A stretch of DNA of 64,000 bases from Conus ventricosus (GCA_018398815.1 CM031595.1:43951367-44015366), one strand, 5' to 3'. Positions 1 to 10,704 are shown, numbered from the stretch's first letter. The notes: generated by a model not told the origin, from the sequence alone. Numbers and translations: made by a program.

Positions 1-524
1 CCGGCCACTACCGGGAAAACAAACCCGAAGAGGGGGATTCGACGGCATTGCGGGATTTCCTCCAAAGTGTGTTCATTTGGCGACCATTTTTGTTGGAGTC
101 TTCTCAGCTGTCATAAGACCAGTGAACCTGACATCGATGTCAAAAAGTTGTGCTGACGAACGAATTTGGCTACAGCGTGTATTCATTTGTTCATTTATTT
201 ATTAGGCTGGGTTTTTTTTTTCTTCTCAATGGGTAATAATATGGACCGTCGTCCTGTCCAGGGAGACATTAGAAAACAGCGTTGGAGTGTGGTTGCACTT
301 CTGAAACAAAAAACGGTTAGTGAACGACAAGCTAATGAAGACTATAAGAAGAAGAGAGAAGTCTGTATGTAATTATGTATGCACGTGCGCATTAATGTTC
401 ACTTATTACATTGCAACAGGTTACTAGTGTTACACGTGCTCATTCGCCATCACTTCATTCCAGTGCAACAGGCATGTTGTTGAAGTTTTCTTTTTCTCTT
501 CTCCGAACGTGGAACCCCCGCCTC
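1..524. other. Unique sequence, no gene seen
   Basis: Ordinary-complexity sequence without a convincing ORF or splice structure. The only open frames are short and lack similarity that I recognise. Its counterpart is at 45221-45800. Confidence 0.5.
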
Positions 525-526
525 CT

Positions 527-587
<61 letters not shown>

Positions 588-620
588 TCTCTCTTCTCTC
601 TCTCACACACACACACACAC

Positions 621-666
<46 letters not shown>
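525..666. repeat. (CT)n followed by (CA)n microsatellite
   Basis: About 78 bp of nearly pure CT dinucleotides run directly into about 60 bp of CA dinucleotides. The CT-to-CA junction recurs elsewhere in the window (50191-50290, 55336-55438), so it looks like a favoured compound microsatellite type in this genome. The counterpart near 45817-45890 is much shorter. Confidence 0.95.
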
Positions 667-668
<2 letters not shown>

Positions 669-990
669 GTATGCACATATCGATGAGGTGGTCTGTGGGG
701 GTAATGTGAATATGATGACTTCCTGCTATTGTCTTGTCCCCCGCGCTCCGCCCTTCCCGCTCTCTCCCTTCCCACTTAGTGTTTCCCTGTGACGCATTCT
801 GTTTTATATATCATTTTTATATGTTAAATTTTAAAAAACTTCTCAGTGTTCCGTCATCCATCTCCATTAAGTTAGTGAAGGATGCGAGCGTTTTTACATT
901 TACAGTCTGTACCCCTGAAGAAGGCAGTTGAAGCCGAAACTTTGGGATATTTTAAACTTTTTTGTTTGGATTTTTATCTACTTTGACCGT

Positions 991-992
<2 letters not shown>
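667..992. other. Unique sequence, no gene seen
   Basis: AT-rich spacer between microsatellites, conserved in the other copy around 45890-46200. No ORF, RNA gene or repeat was recognised. Confidence 0.4.
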
Positions 993-1076
<84 letters not shown>

Positions 1077-1105
1077 AGAGAGAGACAGAGAGAGAGAGAG
1101 AGACT
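993..1105. repeat. (GA)n microsatellite
   Basis: Nearly pure GA dinucleotides with a few GGA/GAAGA interruptions. It reads as polypurine on the plus strand. A shorter form lies at ~46203-46262. Confidence 0.95.
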
Positions 1106-1514
1106 TTTGACACTTTGACACTTTTATATCTTATTGTCATTTCATTACCAAAGAGGTCTTTTGACAAGGGGGAGGGGGTAACAGAACAATAACATTTCCC
1201 TCTTCCTTCCCTGCAAACAAATAGTACACATTCAATCTTAGTGTGTATCAAATCAAAGGTTAGCAATAAAACAGATAAATTCGTAACATTTCCTTATGTC
1301 CTCACGTACAGGAGTAATACAGTAAGGTTAAAAAAAAATTAAGACTCACTCGACCATCCACTCAATCAAATGAGGACATTGTATCTTACTGATCTCTTCC
1401 ACATGCGATGAATGATAACATTCATTCATATATCTCTAATAATGCATTATCTTAAATTTCACTATCCTTCATCTGTCTGATTTTCAATGCTTCCGCGATG
1501 AATTTTGCAACTGT

Positions 1515-1561
<47 letters not shown>

Positions 1562-1786
1562 CTTGTGCTTTCTGCACGGAAAACACGCTTGCAACTGCGC
1601 GTCCTTCCCTTGCAGTCGTGTTTTCTACTTCCCACGTTCTGGCGTCCCAACACTGAGGGGGAAAAAAGTTATGTGTGTCTGGCATGTGGCTAGCAAACTG
1701 AGCGTGACGTGATTATGATACAGATGCCGCCACGCTGGACGGACCATAAAACTTGGAAACCTGCATATAAGAGGGGGGAGAGGGAG
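1106..1786. other. Unique sequence with a short (GA)n at 1518-1558
   Basis: Low-GC sequence containing one 40-bp GA tract. The flanks of the tract are conserved at ~46600-46920. No coding signal or RNA gene was recognised. Confidence 0.5.
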
Positions 1787-1856
1787 GGAAGGAGAGAGAG
1801 AGGAGGAGGGAGGGAGAGAGAGAGTGATAGAGAAGACAGGCAGAGACAGTGAGAGG

Positions 1857-1908
<52 letters not shown>

Positions 1909-1975
1909 AGAGAGAGAGAGAGAGTGGGGAGAAGGATAAGGATAGGGAGAGAGAGAGGAGGAGGGTGGAGGGGAC
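1787..1975. repeat. GA-rich polypurine tract
   Basis: A long purine tract with a pure (GA)n core at about 1859-1906. It precedes the dispersed module described at 2150-2345. The same tract-plus-module order recurs at 4364-4840. Confidence 0.9.
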
Positions 1976-2149
1976 AGTAAGAGAAAGAAGGAAGAGGAGG
2001 AGAGTGTGGGGACTCGGATGAACGGTTGATTTAAAATGGGAATGGGTGGGGATGAGGATGGGGGACTGGGTGGAAGGGATGAGAGTTTGTGGGCGAAGGG
2101 GATCGGGTTTCATGTTGACATAAAGATCGATGAAAAAAGAAAAGAGAAA

Positions 2150-2345
2150 AGAAACGAAATAAGCCTGGCGTGTAATGTTTCAAACCTTTGAAGGTTTCAA
2201 TGTATGTCTTGGGAGCAGATAAAGATAAAGCCAACAGCAATGACCTGACCTTGCTTTTGCTTGTCAGGATGCTGGTATCCTCAGCCTCCCCCTTCCTCCC
2301 CCTTCCACCTTCCCCCTTCCCTTCCCTCCTCTACCCCTGCTTCTC
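2150..2345. repeat. Dispersed module M, copy 1
   Basis: This segment shares the order GA tract, an A/G-rich stretch, the phrase gcctggcgtgtaatgtttc, a short palindrome (AAACCTT-TG-AAGGTTT), then AGCAATRCCTGACCTTG and a pyrimidine tract with 4660-4840. The same module recurs in the duplicated block at 47220-47430 and 56450-56600. The four copies show that it is a repeat family member rather than unique DNA. I see no coding potential or terminal repeats, so its class is unknown. Confidence 0.65.
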
Positions 2346-2705
2346 CTCCCTTTCTCTCGTGTTTACTGACCCGGAGAGCACAGATAGCAACACAGACAAA
2401 TGAAACAAAGGCAATCAAGACGAACCTGTAATTTGGTTTGAAAACTTTTGTTGTTGTTGGTAGCCCAGCCTACTATTGGGGGCACTTTACATCTGCTAAC
2501 ACAACAAGTTAAAATGAGAAATACGGACAAATGAGAAATCTATAGACTGACATCCAGAATCAATGTAGTTGCAAAACTAAAAAAAAAGAATGACATAAAA
2601 ACAAAACGTGGTATCAACTGCGGTCCATTCAATCGGTTCAAGTGGTAAAAAATTAAAGGGGGACCTAAAACAAAGTGTGACACCAACGAAAGATCACGTA
2701 AGAAA

Positions 2706-2707
<2 letters not shown>
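2346..2707. other. Unique sequence, no gene seen
   Basis: Moderate-complexity sequence, nearly identical to 47430-47780. It includes a TTGTTGTTG stretch and short A runs. No coding or RNA signal was recognised. Confidence 0.4.

Positions 2708-2743
<36 letters not shown>
2708..2743. repeat. (GACA)n tetranucleotide tract
   Basis: About nine GACA units. Read on the minus strand this is (TGTC)n. It lies at the downstream end of the minus-strand SINE-like element whose tRNA-related head is at 3050-3125, so it could be that element's 3' tail. The second copy (47783-47812) is one or two units shorter. Confidence 0.9.
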
Positions 2744-3125
2744 CGATATCAATGTGATTTTTTTTCTGGGAGAGAAACAGCCTGCTATCTCTCCTGACAA
2801 GGTCCAAACCCTTAGAATGAGTACCGTGGCTGTCTCAAGTACAAAGCTCACTGAAGGTGCAACCTTGTCACTCCAGCCAATGCGCTCAGCTACCCTCAGT
2901 TATTCAGGTTTAACGTCCACAGCCACCACAGACGATGCGGCAGACACGGACAACAATCCCAGGGTAAAGGGGAGCTAGGAGACAATCTCAAATCACACCA
3001 CAACGCCAGAACAGCATGTTAAGATCCGTATTGGGGAAAAAATGTCCGGCGCTTGCGAGATTCGAACTGGCAACATTTGACTATGCAAGCTGGGTCCTTT
3101 TCAACTGAACTAACCAGACCCTCCA
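2744..3125 (-). mobile_element. tRNA-derived SINE-like element, minus strand
   Basis: Read on the minus strand, 3125-3050 looks like a tRNA-type Pol III promoter. It has an A-box-like stretch (TGGTTAGTTCAGTTG) and, about 40 bp later, a B-box-like AGTTCGAATCT. The body continues to about 2744 and ends at a (TGTC)n tract. Its body shares a CTTAAC-RT-CTGT-GTTCTGG-like phrase with the second element at 4140-4335, which suggests one SINE family. The tRNA part does not fold into a functional tRNA by eye and lacks a clean acceptor stem. An identical element lies at about 47813-48195. The downstream boundary is an inference. Confidence 0.55.
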
Positions 3126-3289
3126 TTTAGTGGTGGGGGTGTGCACTAATTCCTCTGGTCACTCCGAGGATCAGTGCACACGTAATTAAACGAAACGTTG
3201 ATGAAGGGGACTCTGAAACACTCGGTGATTTGAACTGGAAAGACGGTTGCACGCTGGAAAAGGGGGCATCGGTCGTTATTGGTTGTTTT

Positions 3290-4075
3290 TGAAGATCGTA
3301 GAACAATATTCCAGCAATGTGAGTCAGTTAAATTCAGATGTGGTTTTATAAAGATCGCAGAGAAAACGTCAAACAGTGTTAGGTTGCTACATTTAGATGT
3401 GTCCCTAAAGTTCAAACGGTAAATTTCAAACAATGTGGGTTAGTTACGCTCAGATGTGGCCTCATAAAGATTGTAGAGAAAAATTCATTAAGTCAGTTGA
3501 TGTAGGTTATTTACCCTTAGATGTGGCTTTATAAAGATCGTACCAAAAAAATTCAATTAATGTCGGTAAATTACATTCAGATGTGGCTATAAAGATCGTT
3601 GATAAAATTTCAAACAATGTTAATAAGTTACATTCAGATGTAGCCTCATAAAAACCGTAGACAAAAAGAATTAATTGTGTAGGTTACATTCGGATGTGGC
3701 CTTAAAAAGATCGTAGTGATTTTTTTTTTGGTTTGGTAAGTTACATTCGGAAGTGGCCTTACAAAGATCGTAGAGAAAAAAATAAACAATGTTTGTAAGT
3801 TGCAATCAGCTGTGGCCTAATAAAGATCGTAGAGAAATTTTCAAACAATGTTGGCTAGTTACCTTCAGATGTGGTCCTATAAAGATCGTAGAGAAGAATT
3901 TAAACGCGTTACTAAGATCGAGAGAAAATCTTTTTTTTTTTAATGTTGATAAGTTACATGCAGATATGGCCTTACAAAAATTTACAGGAAATTTTGAAGA
4001 ATGTTGGAAAGTAGCATTCATGTGTGGCCATAGAAAGGTCGCAAAAGAAATTTCAGACGGTTGGTTAGTTGCATA
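3290..4075. repeat. Diverged ~60-bp minisatellite
   Basis: About 12-13 imperfect units of roughly 60 bp. Each contains variants of ATAAAGATCGTAGAGAAA, then a CAAACAATGTTGG-like phrase, then TTACATTCAGATGTGGCC. Units differ by substitutions and small indels, so the array is old. The second copy (48360-49145) preserves unit order and variants almost perfectly. That places the large duplication after the array diversified. Confidence 0.85.
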
Positions 4076-4139
4076 TAGGTGGACGTGTAACGCCCACACT
4101 GCTTCCAGTGGACGTGTAACGCCCACACTGCTTCCAGGT
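4076..4139. repeat. 29-bp tandem duplication
   Basis: A 29-bp segment beginning GTGGACGTGTAACGCCCACA occurs twice in direct tandem here but once at the matching site near 49153-49185. The segment contains a short inverted repeat (GTGGACGT / ACGCCCAC). It is a copy-specific length difference inside an otherwise near-identical block. Confidence 0.85.
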
Positions 4140-4335
4140 GCTATGACAATAACCGTCCTAGGTGTGTTGTGAAAGAGAACTTGTCTAACACTGCCCTAAC
4201 ACACCAGAACGACAGTACGTTAAGACTGAACAGCGAAAAATCGCCACTTTCATATTGAGCATCAATGGGATTCCAACTCACGACATCTGACTGTGAGCTC
4301 TGCGATCTGCCAGTGAATTCGCTGGGCGCCTACTT
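4140..4335 (-). mobile_element. tRNA-derived SINE-like element, uninterrupted (empty-site) copy
   Basis: On the minus strand 4335-4262 resembles a tRNA: an A-box-like segment (AGCGAATTCACTGGCAGA) and a B-box-like GTGAGTTGGAATCCC. The body then runs leftward with the phrase TCTTAACGTACTGTCGTTCTGG, related to the element at 2744-3125. In this copy the sequence CACTGCCC followed by TAACAC at about 4189-4202 is continuous. In the block-A duplicate the same point is split by the 6.8-kb transposon at 49241-56017, so this is the pre-integration site. The left limit of the SINE is uncertain. Confidence 0.6.
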
Positions 4336-4360
4336 TCATTAAAGAGCCACGTTAAGTCCC

Positions 4361-4523
<163 letters not shown>

Positions 4524-4525
<2 letters not shown>

Positions 4526-4840
4526 GGGCAGGAGGAGGGGAGAGAGAGAAAGGAGAAACAGGAAGAGGGGAGCCGGATGGAGGCGGTTTGTCGATTTCAA
4601 CGGGAGGAGGCATGGGTTGGGGGTGAAGGGTGTTGGGTAGTAAGGGGGTAGTATTCCGATTTTATGTTGGCATAGGAATCAATCAAAAGAAAACAAAAGC
4701 CTGGCTTGTAATGTTTCAAACCTTTGAAGGTTTCAGAGAATGTCCATGGGGAAAGAGAAAGCTAGCAGCAATACCTGACCTTGTTGGAATGCACACACCC
4801 TCAACCTCTTTCCTCTCCCTTCCCTGTCCACACTATCCGA
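4524..4840. repeat. Dispersed module M, copy 2
   Basis: This has the same arrangement as 1976-2345: purine tract, an ATGTTGRCATA-like phrase, the CAAACCTTTGAAGGTTTCA palindrome, AGCAATACCTGACCTTG, then a pyrimidine stretch. It leads straight into the 33-bp array. It is non-coding, and no known element class was recognised. Confidence 0.6.
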
Positions 4841-5515
4841 TGCAGATACATAGACACAGATTACAGGGGCCATACAGATACATGGACACAGATATACAGG
4901 GGCCATACAGATACATGGACACATTTATACAGGGGCCATACAGATACATGGACATAGATATACAGGGGCCATACAGATACATGGACACAGATATACAGGG
5001 GACATACAGATACATGGGCATAGATATAGAGGGGAGATACAGATACATGGACTCAGATATACAGGGGCCATACAGATACATGGGCACAGATATAGAGGGG
5101 ACATACAGATACATGGACACAGATATAGAGGGGACATACATATACATGGACACAGATATAGAGGGGACATACAGATACATGGACACAGATATACAGGGGA
5201 CATACAGATACATGGACACAGATATAGAGGGGCCATACAGACGCATGGACAGAGATATAGAGGGGCCATACAGATACATGGACACAGATATAAAGGAGCC
5301 ATACAGATGTATGGACACAGATATAGAGGGGACATACAGACGCATGGCCACAGATATAGCGGGGCCATACAGATATATGGACACAGATATAGAGGGGCCA
5401 TACAGATATATGGACGCAGATATAGAGGGCCATACAGATATATGGACGCAGATATAGAGGGGACATACAGACGCATGGACACGGCAACACAGAGAGACCT
5501 ACAGACACAGCGAGG
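4841..5515. repeat. 33-bp minisatellite array
   Basis: About 20 units of 33 bp. A typical unit contains ACAGATACATGGACACAG followed by ATATACAGGGGCCAT or ATATAGAGGGGACAT. Because 33 is divisible by three, one frame reads as an 11-residue repeat (YMDTDIQGPYR) for 275 codons, and the other strand is also open. That is a property of the unit and not evidence of a protein. The array belongs to the larger ACAGGGACACAGA-type repeat family that follows. Confidence 0.92.
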
Positions 5516-5760
5516 CAGTCGCAGCCGGGCACGTGGACACTTCTAGACACAGCCGATATGGCGGACAGTCCCTTGGGGAGGGGGTGGGGACTGCTGTCGT
5601 TCTACTTCTTTTTGAGGAAAGGCAGAGTAACCTAGCACCAATTAGAGGGAAGAAAACAAGGGAAGAGGGTTGGAGGGATGTTTTAATGAGGGAGACAGGC
5701 AGAGTAAGGGTTTGACAAGTTCAGGGATACGGAAACACGATGGAGATATAGTTAAGGAAC
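5516..5760. repeat. Inter-array spacer module P, copy 1
   Basis: Non-repetitive spacer containing a CTGCTGTCGTTCTAC-like phrase, then GTTTTAATGAGGGAGACAGGC and AAGGGT. The same order of phrases, with a (GA)n tract in the middle, occurs at 8970-9225 between other arrays. So array plus spacer plus array is itself a repeated unit. A degraded copy lies around 57290-57500. Confidence 0.65.
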
Positions 5761-6289
5761 ACACAGAGACATAGAGACATCGGGACACAGACCCACAGGG
5801 AACATACAGGTAAGGGACAGAGATACAACGGGATACAACAGATGTAGTAAGACAAATACAACGGGGTACATACAGATACAGGGACACGGAGGCACGGGTA
5901 TGTATGTACATCACTATACAGGGACACAGAGGCACGTGTAAATTTACAAATACAGGGACACTGAGACAACGGGGTAGAAACAGAAACAGAGACACAGAGA
6001 CAACGTGATACATGCGGATACAGAGCCATAGAGACACAGAGACATGCAGATACAGGGACACAACAAGAGTGTGAAGAATACAGAGACGCAGGAACACAGA
6101 GACAATGGAGTGGCATACAGATACAGGGACACAGACACAAAAGAGACACACAGATACCGGGACAAAGAGACAATGGAAATATTGACACGGGGACACAGAG
6201 ACACGGCTAACGTACAGCCACAAGACGACGGGGTACACACAAATAAACAGATGTTGAGAGAGACACGGCGATATACTGGTGCAGGTACA
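5761..6289. repeat. Irregular, decayed minisatellite
   Basis: Built from the same GGGACACAGAGACA-type words as the neighbouring arrays but without a steady period. This suggests a decayed or recombined array edge. No gene was seen. Confidence 0.75.
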
Positions 6290-6945
6290 CAATGACGACG
6301 GGGTACATAACAAATACATGGATACAGAGACAACAAAGTACATATCAATACAGGGACACAGATACAACAAAGTGCATATCAATACAGGGACACAGAGACA
6401 ACAAAGTGCATATCAATACAGGGACACAGAGACAACAAAGTACATATCAACACAGGGACACAGAGACAACAAAGTACATACCAATACAGGGACACAGAGA
6501 CCACAAAATACATACCAATACAGGGACACAGAGACAACAAAGTACATACCAATACAGGGACACAGATACAACAAAGTACATACCAATACAGGGACACAGA
6601 GACAACAAAGTACATACCAATACAGGGACACAGAGACAACAAAGTACATACCAATACAGGGACACAGAGACAACAAAGTACATACCAATACAGGGACACG
6701 GAGACAACAAAGTACATATCAAGACAGGACACAGAGACAACAAAGTACATACCAATACAGGGACACAGAGACAACAAAGTACATACCAATACAGGGACAC
6801 AGAGACAACAAAGTACATACCAATACAGGGACACAGATACAACAAAGTACATAATTTATTATCAACACAGGGACATAGAGACAACAGAGTACATATCAAC
6901 ACAGGGACACAGAGACAAAGGGGTACTTACAAATGCAGGGACAGA
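6290..6945. repeat. 34-bp minisatellite array (type 1)
   Basis: About 18 units of 34 bp containing AATACAGGGACACAGAGACAAC followed by AAAGTACATA. Since 34 is not a multiple of three, all three frames on a strand stay open together with a 34-residue period. That explains the long overlapping ORFs. The unit aligns with the 34-bp unit at 10205-10704 and 13453-15890, so these are subfamilies of one satellite. Confidence 0.92.
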
Positions 6946-7200
6946 TAATCAAAGGAGACATACAGAAATCGGAACAAAGAGACGAAGACTGGTACTGATG
7001 CAGGGACACAAAGACAATGGGGGACATACAAAGACAGGGACACAGACACTAGGGAGGTATAGCAATGCCGGAACAAAGGGACAGGACACATACTGATGCA
7101 GGGACACAGAAACTCGGGGCACACAGTTATAAGGACAGAGGGACACGGTGGACATACACCTACAATGACACAAAGACTTTGGGAACATACAAACACAAGA
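6946..7200. repeat. Irregular minisatellite
   Basis: Mixed GGGACACAGA / GACATACAGA words without a clear period, bridging two regular arrays. No gene was recognised. Confidence 0.7.
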
Positions 7201-8104
7201 GTACAGCAACACAGGGAACATACACACATAGTGCTACAGGGACACAGGGGACATGGAGATACATGGATACAGCAACACATGGAACATACACACATAGTGC
7301 TACAGGGACACAGGGGGCATGGAGATAAAATGGATACAGCAACACAGGGGACATACATACATAGTGCTACAGGGACACAGGGGACATGGAGATATATGGA
7401 TACAGCAACACAGGGGACATACATAGTGATACAGGGACACAGGGGACATGGGGATATATGGATACAGCAACACAGGGGACATACATACATAGTGCTACAG
7501 GGACACAGGGGACATGGAGATATATGGATACAGCAACACAGGGGACATACATACATACATACATAGTTATACAGAGACACAGGGGACATGGAGATATATG
7601 GATACAGCAACACAGGGGACATACATACATAGTGATACAGGGACACAGGGGACACGGAGATATATGGATACAGCAACACAGGGGACATACATACATAGTG
7701 ATACAGAGACACAGGGGACATGGAGATATATGGATACAGCAACACAGGGACATACATACATAGTGATACAGGGACACAGGGGACATGGCGATATATGGAT
7801 ACAGCAACACAGGGGACATACATACATAGTGATACAGGGACACAGGGGACATGGCGATATATGGATACAGCAACACAGGCGACATACATAGTTATACAGA
7901 GACACAGGGGACATGGCGATATATGGATACAGCAACACAGGGGACAGACATAGTGATACAGAGACACAGGGGACATGGCGATATATGGATACAGCAACAC
8001 AGGGGACAGACATAGTGATACAGAGACACAGGGGACATGGCAATATATGGATACAGCAACGCAAGGGACATACATACATAGTGATACAGGGACGCAGGGG
8101 ACAT
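7201..8104. repeat. 62/66-bp minisatellite array
   Basis: About 14 units built from ATGGAGATATATGGATACAG, CAACACAGGGGACAT, then a run of ACAT words, TAGTGATACAGGGACACAGG and so on. Unit length alternates between 62 and 66 bp because the internal ACAT run gains or loses one copy. Both strands are open over long stretches, but the composition is that of a tandem repeat. Confidence 0.9.
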
Positions 8105-8385
8105 GGCGATATATGGATACAGCAACACAATGGGAGATATATGGATACAGCAGCACAGAGGGAGATATATGGATACAGCAACACAGAGGGAGATATATGG
8201 ATACAGCAACACAGAGGGAGATATATGGATGTAGCAACACAGTGGGAGATATATGGATACAGCAACACAGAGGGAGATATATGGATACAGCAACACAGAG
8301 GGAGATATATGGATACAGCAACACAGAAGGAGATATATGGATACAGCAACACAGAGGAGATATATGGATACAGCAACACAGGGGA
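8105..8385. repeat. 28-bp minisatellite array
   Basis: About ten units of 28 bp (AGATATATGGATACAGCAAC then ACAGAGGG). The unit is the GATATATGGATACAGCAACACAG part of the neighbouring 62/66-bp unit. The short array therefore probably arose by amplifying an internal piece of the longer repeat. Confidence 0.9.
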
Positions 8386-8514
8386 CACTCAGAATCAGGA
8401 AACAGGGGACATTCGGGTCCATGGACACAGCAAGAGGAAATGTGGTGTATAGACACAGCAGCACGGGGGAGACAAACAGACGCAGACACAGAGACGCTTA
8501 AGACACTGCCCTGG

Positions 8515-8969
8515 CAGACAGTGTATGGACACAGCAATACAGGGAGACATACAGTATCAGTGACACAAAGACACAGAGGACATACTGTGTGTGGACACAG
8601 CAATACAGGGAGACATACAGAATCAGTGACACAAGGACACAGAGGACATACAGTGTATGGACACAGCAATACAGGGAGACATACAGAATCAGTGACACAA
8701 AGGAACAGAGGACATACTGTGTATGGACACAGCAATACAAGGAGACACACAGAATCAGTGACACAAAGACACAGAGGACATACTGTATATGGTCAAAGCA
8801 ATACAAGGAGACATACAGAATCAGTGACACAAGGACACAGAGGACATATGTGTATGGACACAGCAATACAACGAGACATACAGCATCAGTGACACAAAGA
8901 CACAGAAGACATACAGTGTATGATGGACACAGCAATACAGGGAGACAATACAGACGCAGACGCGGCGAC
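8515..8969. repeat. 66-bp minisatellite array
   Basis: About six to seven units of 66 bp (GGACACAGCAATACAGGGAG, ACATACAGAATCAGTGACAC, AAAGACACAGAGGACATAC and so on). Because 66 is divisible by three, a 22-residue repeat is open in one frame. The short unrelated stretch at 8386-8514 joins it to the preceding array. Confidence 0.9.
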
Positions 8970-9056
8970 ACATCGATACTGACTGTCCTGAACGCAGCAG
9001 ACATCAAACGGCCTCTTGAGAAAGGCAGACTGCTATCGTTCCACCTTTTCATTCAC

Positions 9057-9127
<71 letters not shown>

Positions 9128-9225
9128 ACCATTGGGAAAGGCTGGAAGGCTGGTTTTAATGTGGGAAACAGGCTATGGAAGGGTCTGGCAGCAACAGGGA
9201 TATACGAAAGCGGGGAACATAATAG
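8970..9225. repeat. Inter-array spacer module P, copy 2, with (GA)n
   Basis: Contains CAGACTGCTATCGTTCCAC, a 65-bp GA tract at about 9058-9123, then GGTTTTAATGTGGGAAACAG and GGAAGGGT. The order matches 5516-5760. It separates the 66-bp array from the next irregular array. It is non-coding. Confidence 0.7.
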
Positions 9226-9720
9226 AGGGACACATTATAATTATGCTAAGGACATTACAGACATAGGGACACTGATCCAAGGGGAACGTAGAGACAGGGA
9301 CACAGATCCACGGGGAATATACATAGAGACACAGATCCACGTACAGACATAGGGACACTGATCCAAGGGGAACATAGAGACACAGGGAAACAGATCCACG
9401 GGGAATATACATTGAGACACAGATCCACGTACAGACATAGGGACGCTGATCCAGAGGGAACATAGAGACACAGATCCACGGGAATATACATAGAGACACA
9501 GATGCACATACAGACATAGGGACACTGATCCGAGGGGAACATACAGACACGCTGATTTAAGGGAAACATACAGACACAGGGACACAGATCCACGGGGAAC
9601 ATACAGACACGGGGATACAGATCCATGGACACATACATAGAGACACAGATCCACCGGGAATATACAGAAAGACACATCCACGGGGAATATACAGGGACGT
9701 CGGGATTCAGATATAGTGAA
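9226..9720. repeat. Composite ~90-bp minisatellite
   Basis: Units combine AGGGACACTGATCCAAGGGG, AACATAGAGACACAGATCCA and CGGGGAATATACATAGAGAC. The composite repeats roughly every 90 bp and loses regularity at its right end. Confidence 0.8.
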
Positions 9721-10204
9721 TACAGGGACATACAAACAACCACAGACGTACAGGGGCACAGAGATGCAGGTAGACAGATACATGGAGACATAAACAACCG
9801 TGTGCATCCAAAGACAGGAACATAGAGACGTAGGGAGACAGATACAGTGGATGCAGGGACACAGAGACACGGTGAGACAGAGAGTCGACAGGCTACACAC
9901 GGATATTATAGGGACACAGACACAACAGTGCAGATACAGATACAGTGACACAGAGACTACAAGGTACATACAGACATAGAGCTACGGAGACAACGGGATA
10001 CATTCATATACAGTGACACAGAGACGACGTGGGTGCGTGTGAGGGTAATATACAAATACAGGGACACAGAGACAACAATGCAGATACAGGTACAGGTACA
10101 CAGAGACTTCAAGGTACATACAGACATAGAACTACGGAGACAACGGAGTACATTCATACGCACACATTAACACAGAGACGACGTGGGTGTGTGTGAGGGT
10201 AATA
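9721..10204. repeat. Decayed repeat with a ~150-bp tandem duplication
   Basis: GGGACACAGA-type words dominate. Within it two neighbouring copies of about 150 bp (near 9955-10075 and 10105-10215) share AAGGTACATACAGACATAGA and GAGACGACGTGGGTGYGTGT. No gene was seen. Confidence 0.75.
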
Positions 10205-10704
10205 TAAAAATGCGGGAACACAGAGACAACTGGGTACATACAGACACAAGAAAAACAGGGACAACGTTATACATACAGACACAAGGAAACGGGGACAACG
10301 TTATACATACAGACACAAGGAAACAGGGAAAACGTTATACATACAGACATAAGGAAACAGGGACAACGTGGTACATACAGATACAAGGAAACAGGGACAA
10401 CGTGGTACATACAGATACAGGAAACAGGGACAACGTGGTACATACAGACATAAGGAAACGGACAACGTGGTACATACAGATACAAGGAAACAGGGACAAC
10501 GTGATACATACAGACATAAGGAAACGGACAACGTGGTACATACAGATACAAGGAAACAGGGACAACATGGTACATACAGACATAAGGAAACAGGGACAAC
10601 GTGATACATACAGACACAAGGAAACAGGGACAACGTGGTACGTACAGACATAATGAAACAGGGACAACGTTATACATACAGAGTCAAGGAAACAGGGACA
10701 ACGT
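10205..10704. repeat. 34-bp minisatellite array (type 2), left part
   Basis: About 14-15 units of 34 bp with ACATACAGACACAAGGAAAC, then AGGGACAACGTGGT. It is the same array as 13453-15890, split by the LINE insertion. The last unit carries the rare variant GAGTCAAGG and forms one half of the LINE target-site duplication. Confidence 0.93.
10675..10704. repeat. Probable target-site duplication of the L2-like LINE (left)
   Basis: Thirty bases at 10675-10704 match 13453-13482 exactly, including the uncommon GAGTCAAGG variant of the satellite unit. They flank the LINE on both sides, as target-primed insertion predicts. Because the target is a tandem repeat, some of the match could be unit similarity. 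The shared rare variant argues against that. Confidence 0.6.

Larger units (their letters stand above)
1..4190. repeat. Duplicated block A, copy 1 (left part)
   Basis: This block is collinear with 45221-49240. Shared landmarks in the same order are the flank of the first (CT)n(CA)n tract, three (GA)n tracts, a pyrimidine-rich segment, a (GACA)n tract, a tRNA-related sequence and a ~60-bp minisatellite. Positions ~2355-4190 are nearly identical between copies. The first 2.3 kb differ mainly by indels and homopolymer changes, because the other copy is poor-quality sequence there. The block starts at the window edge, so its left boundary is unknown. It contains no recognisable protein-coding gene. 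Haplotypic duplication is more likely than true paralogy, but I cannot separate the two from sequence alone. Confidence 0.85.

Noticed and set aside
166..372. Short plus-strand frame MATACIHLFIYLLG...
   Set aside because: The counterpart near 45405-45574 has frame-changing indels and no domain or splice support. It is likely chance, although the other copy is poor quality.
525..666. Ser/Leu or His/Thr repeat proteins from CT and CA tracts across the window
   Set aside because: Plain dinucleotide microsatellites read in frame. No supporting gene structure.
3050..3125. Possible functional tRNA gene on the minus strand (and at 4262-4335)
   Set aside because: A- and B-box-like motifs are present but the cloverleaf and acceptor stem do not form by eye. 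SINE heads explain the sequence better.
4630..5482. 275-codon YMDTDIQGPYR repeat protein and its minus-strand counterpart
   Set aside because: The unit is 33 bp, so the frame is preserved by arithmetic. No promoter, splice context or non-repeat domain was seen.
6927..8750. 607-codon minus-strand Cys-rich open frame
   Set aside because: It is the translation of the 62/66-, 28- and 66-bp arrays (HISPCPLCPC-type repeats). No signal of a real protein.
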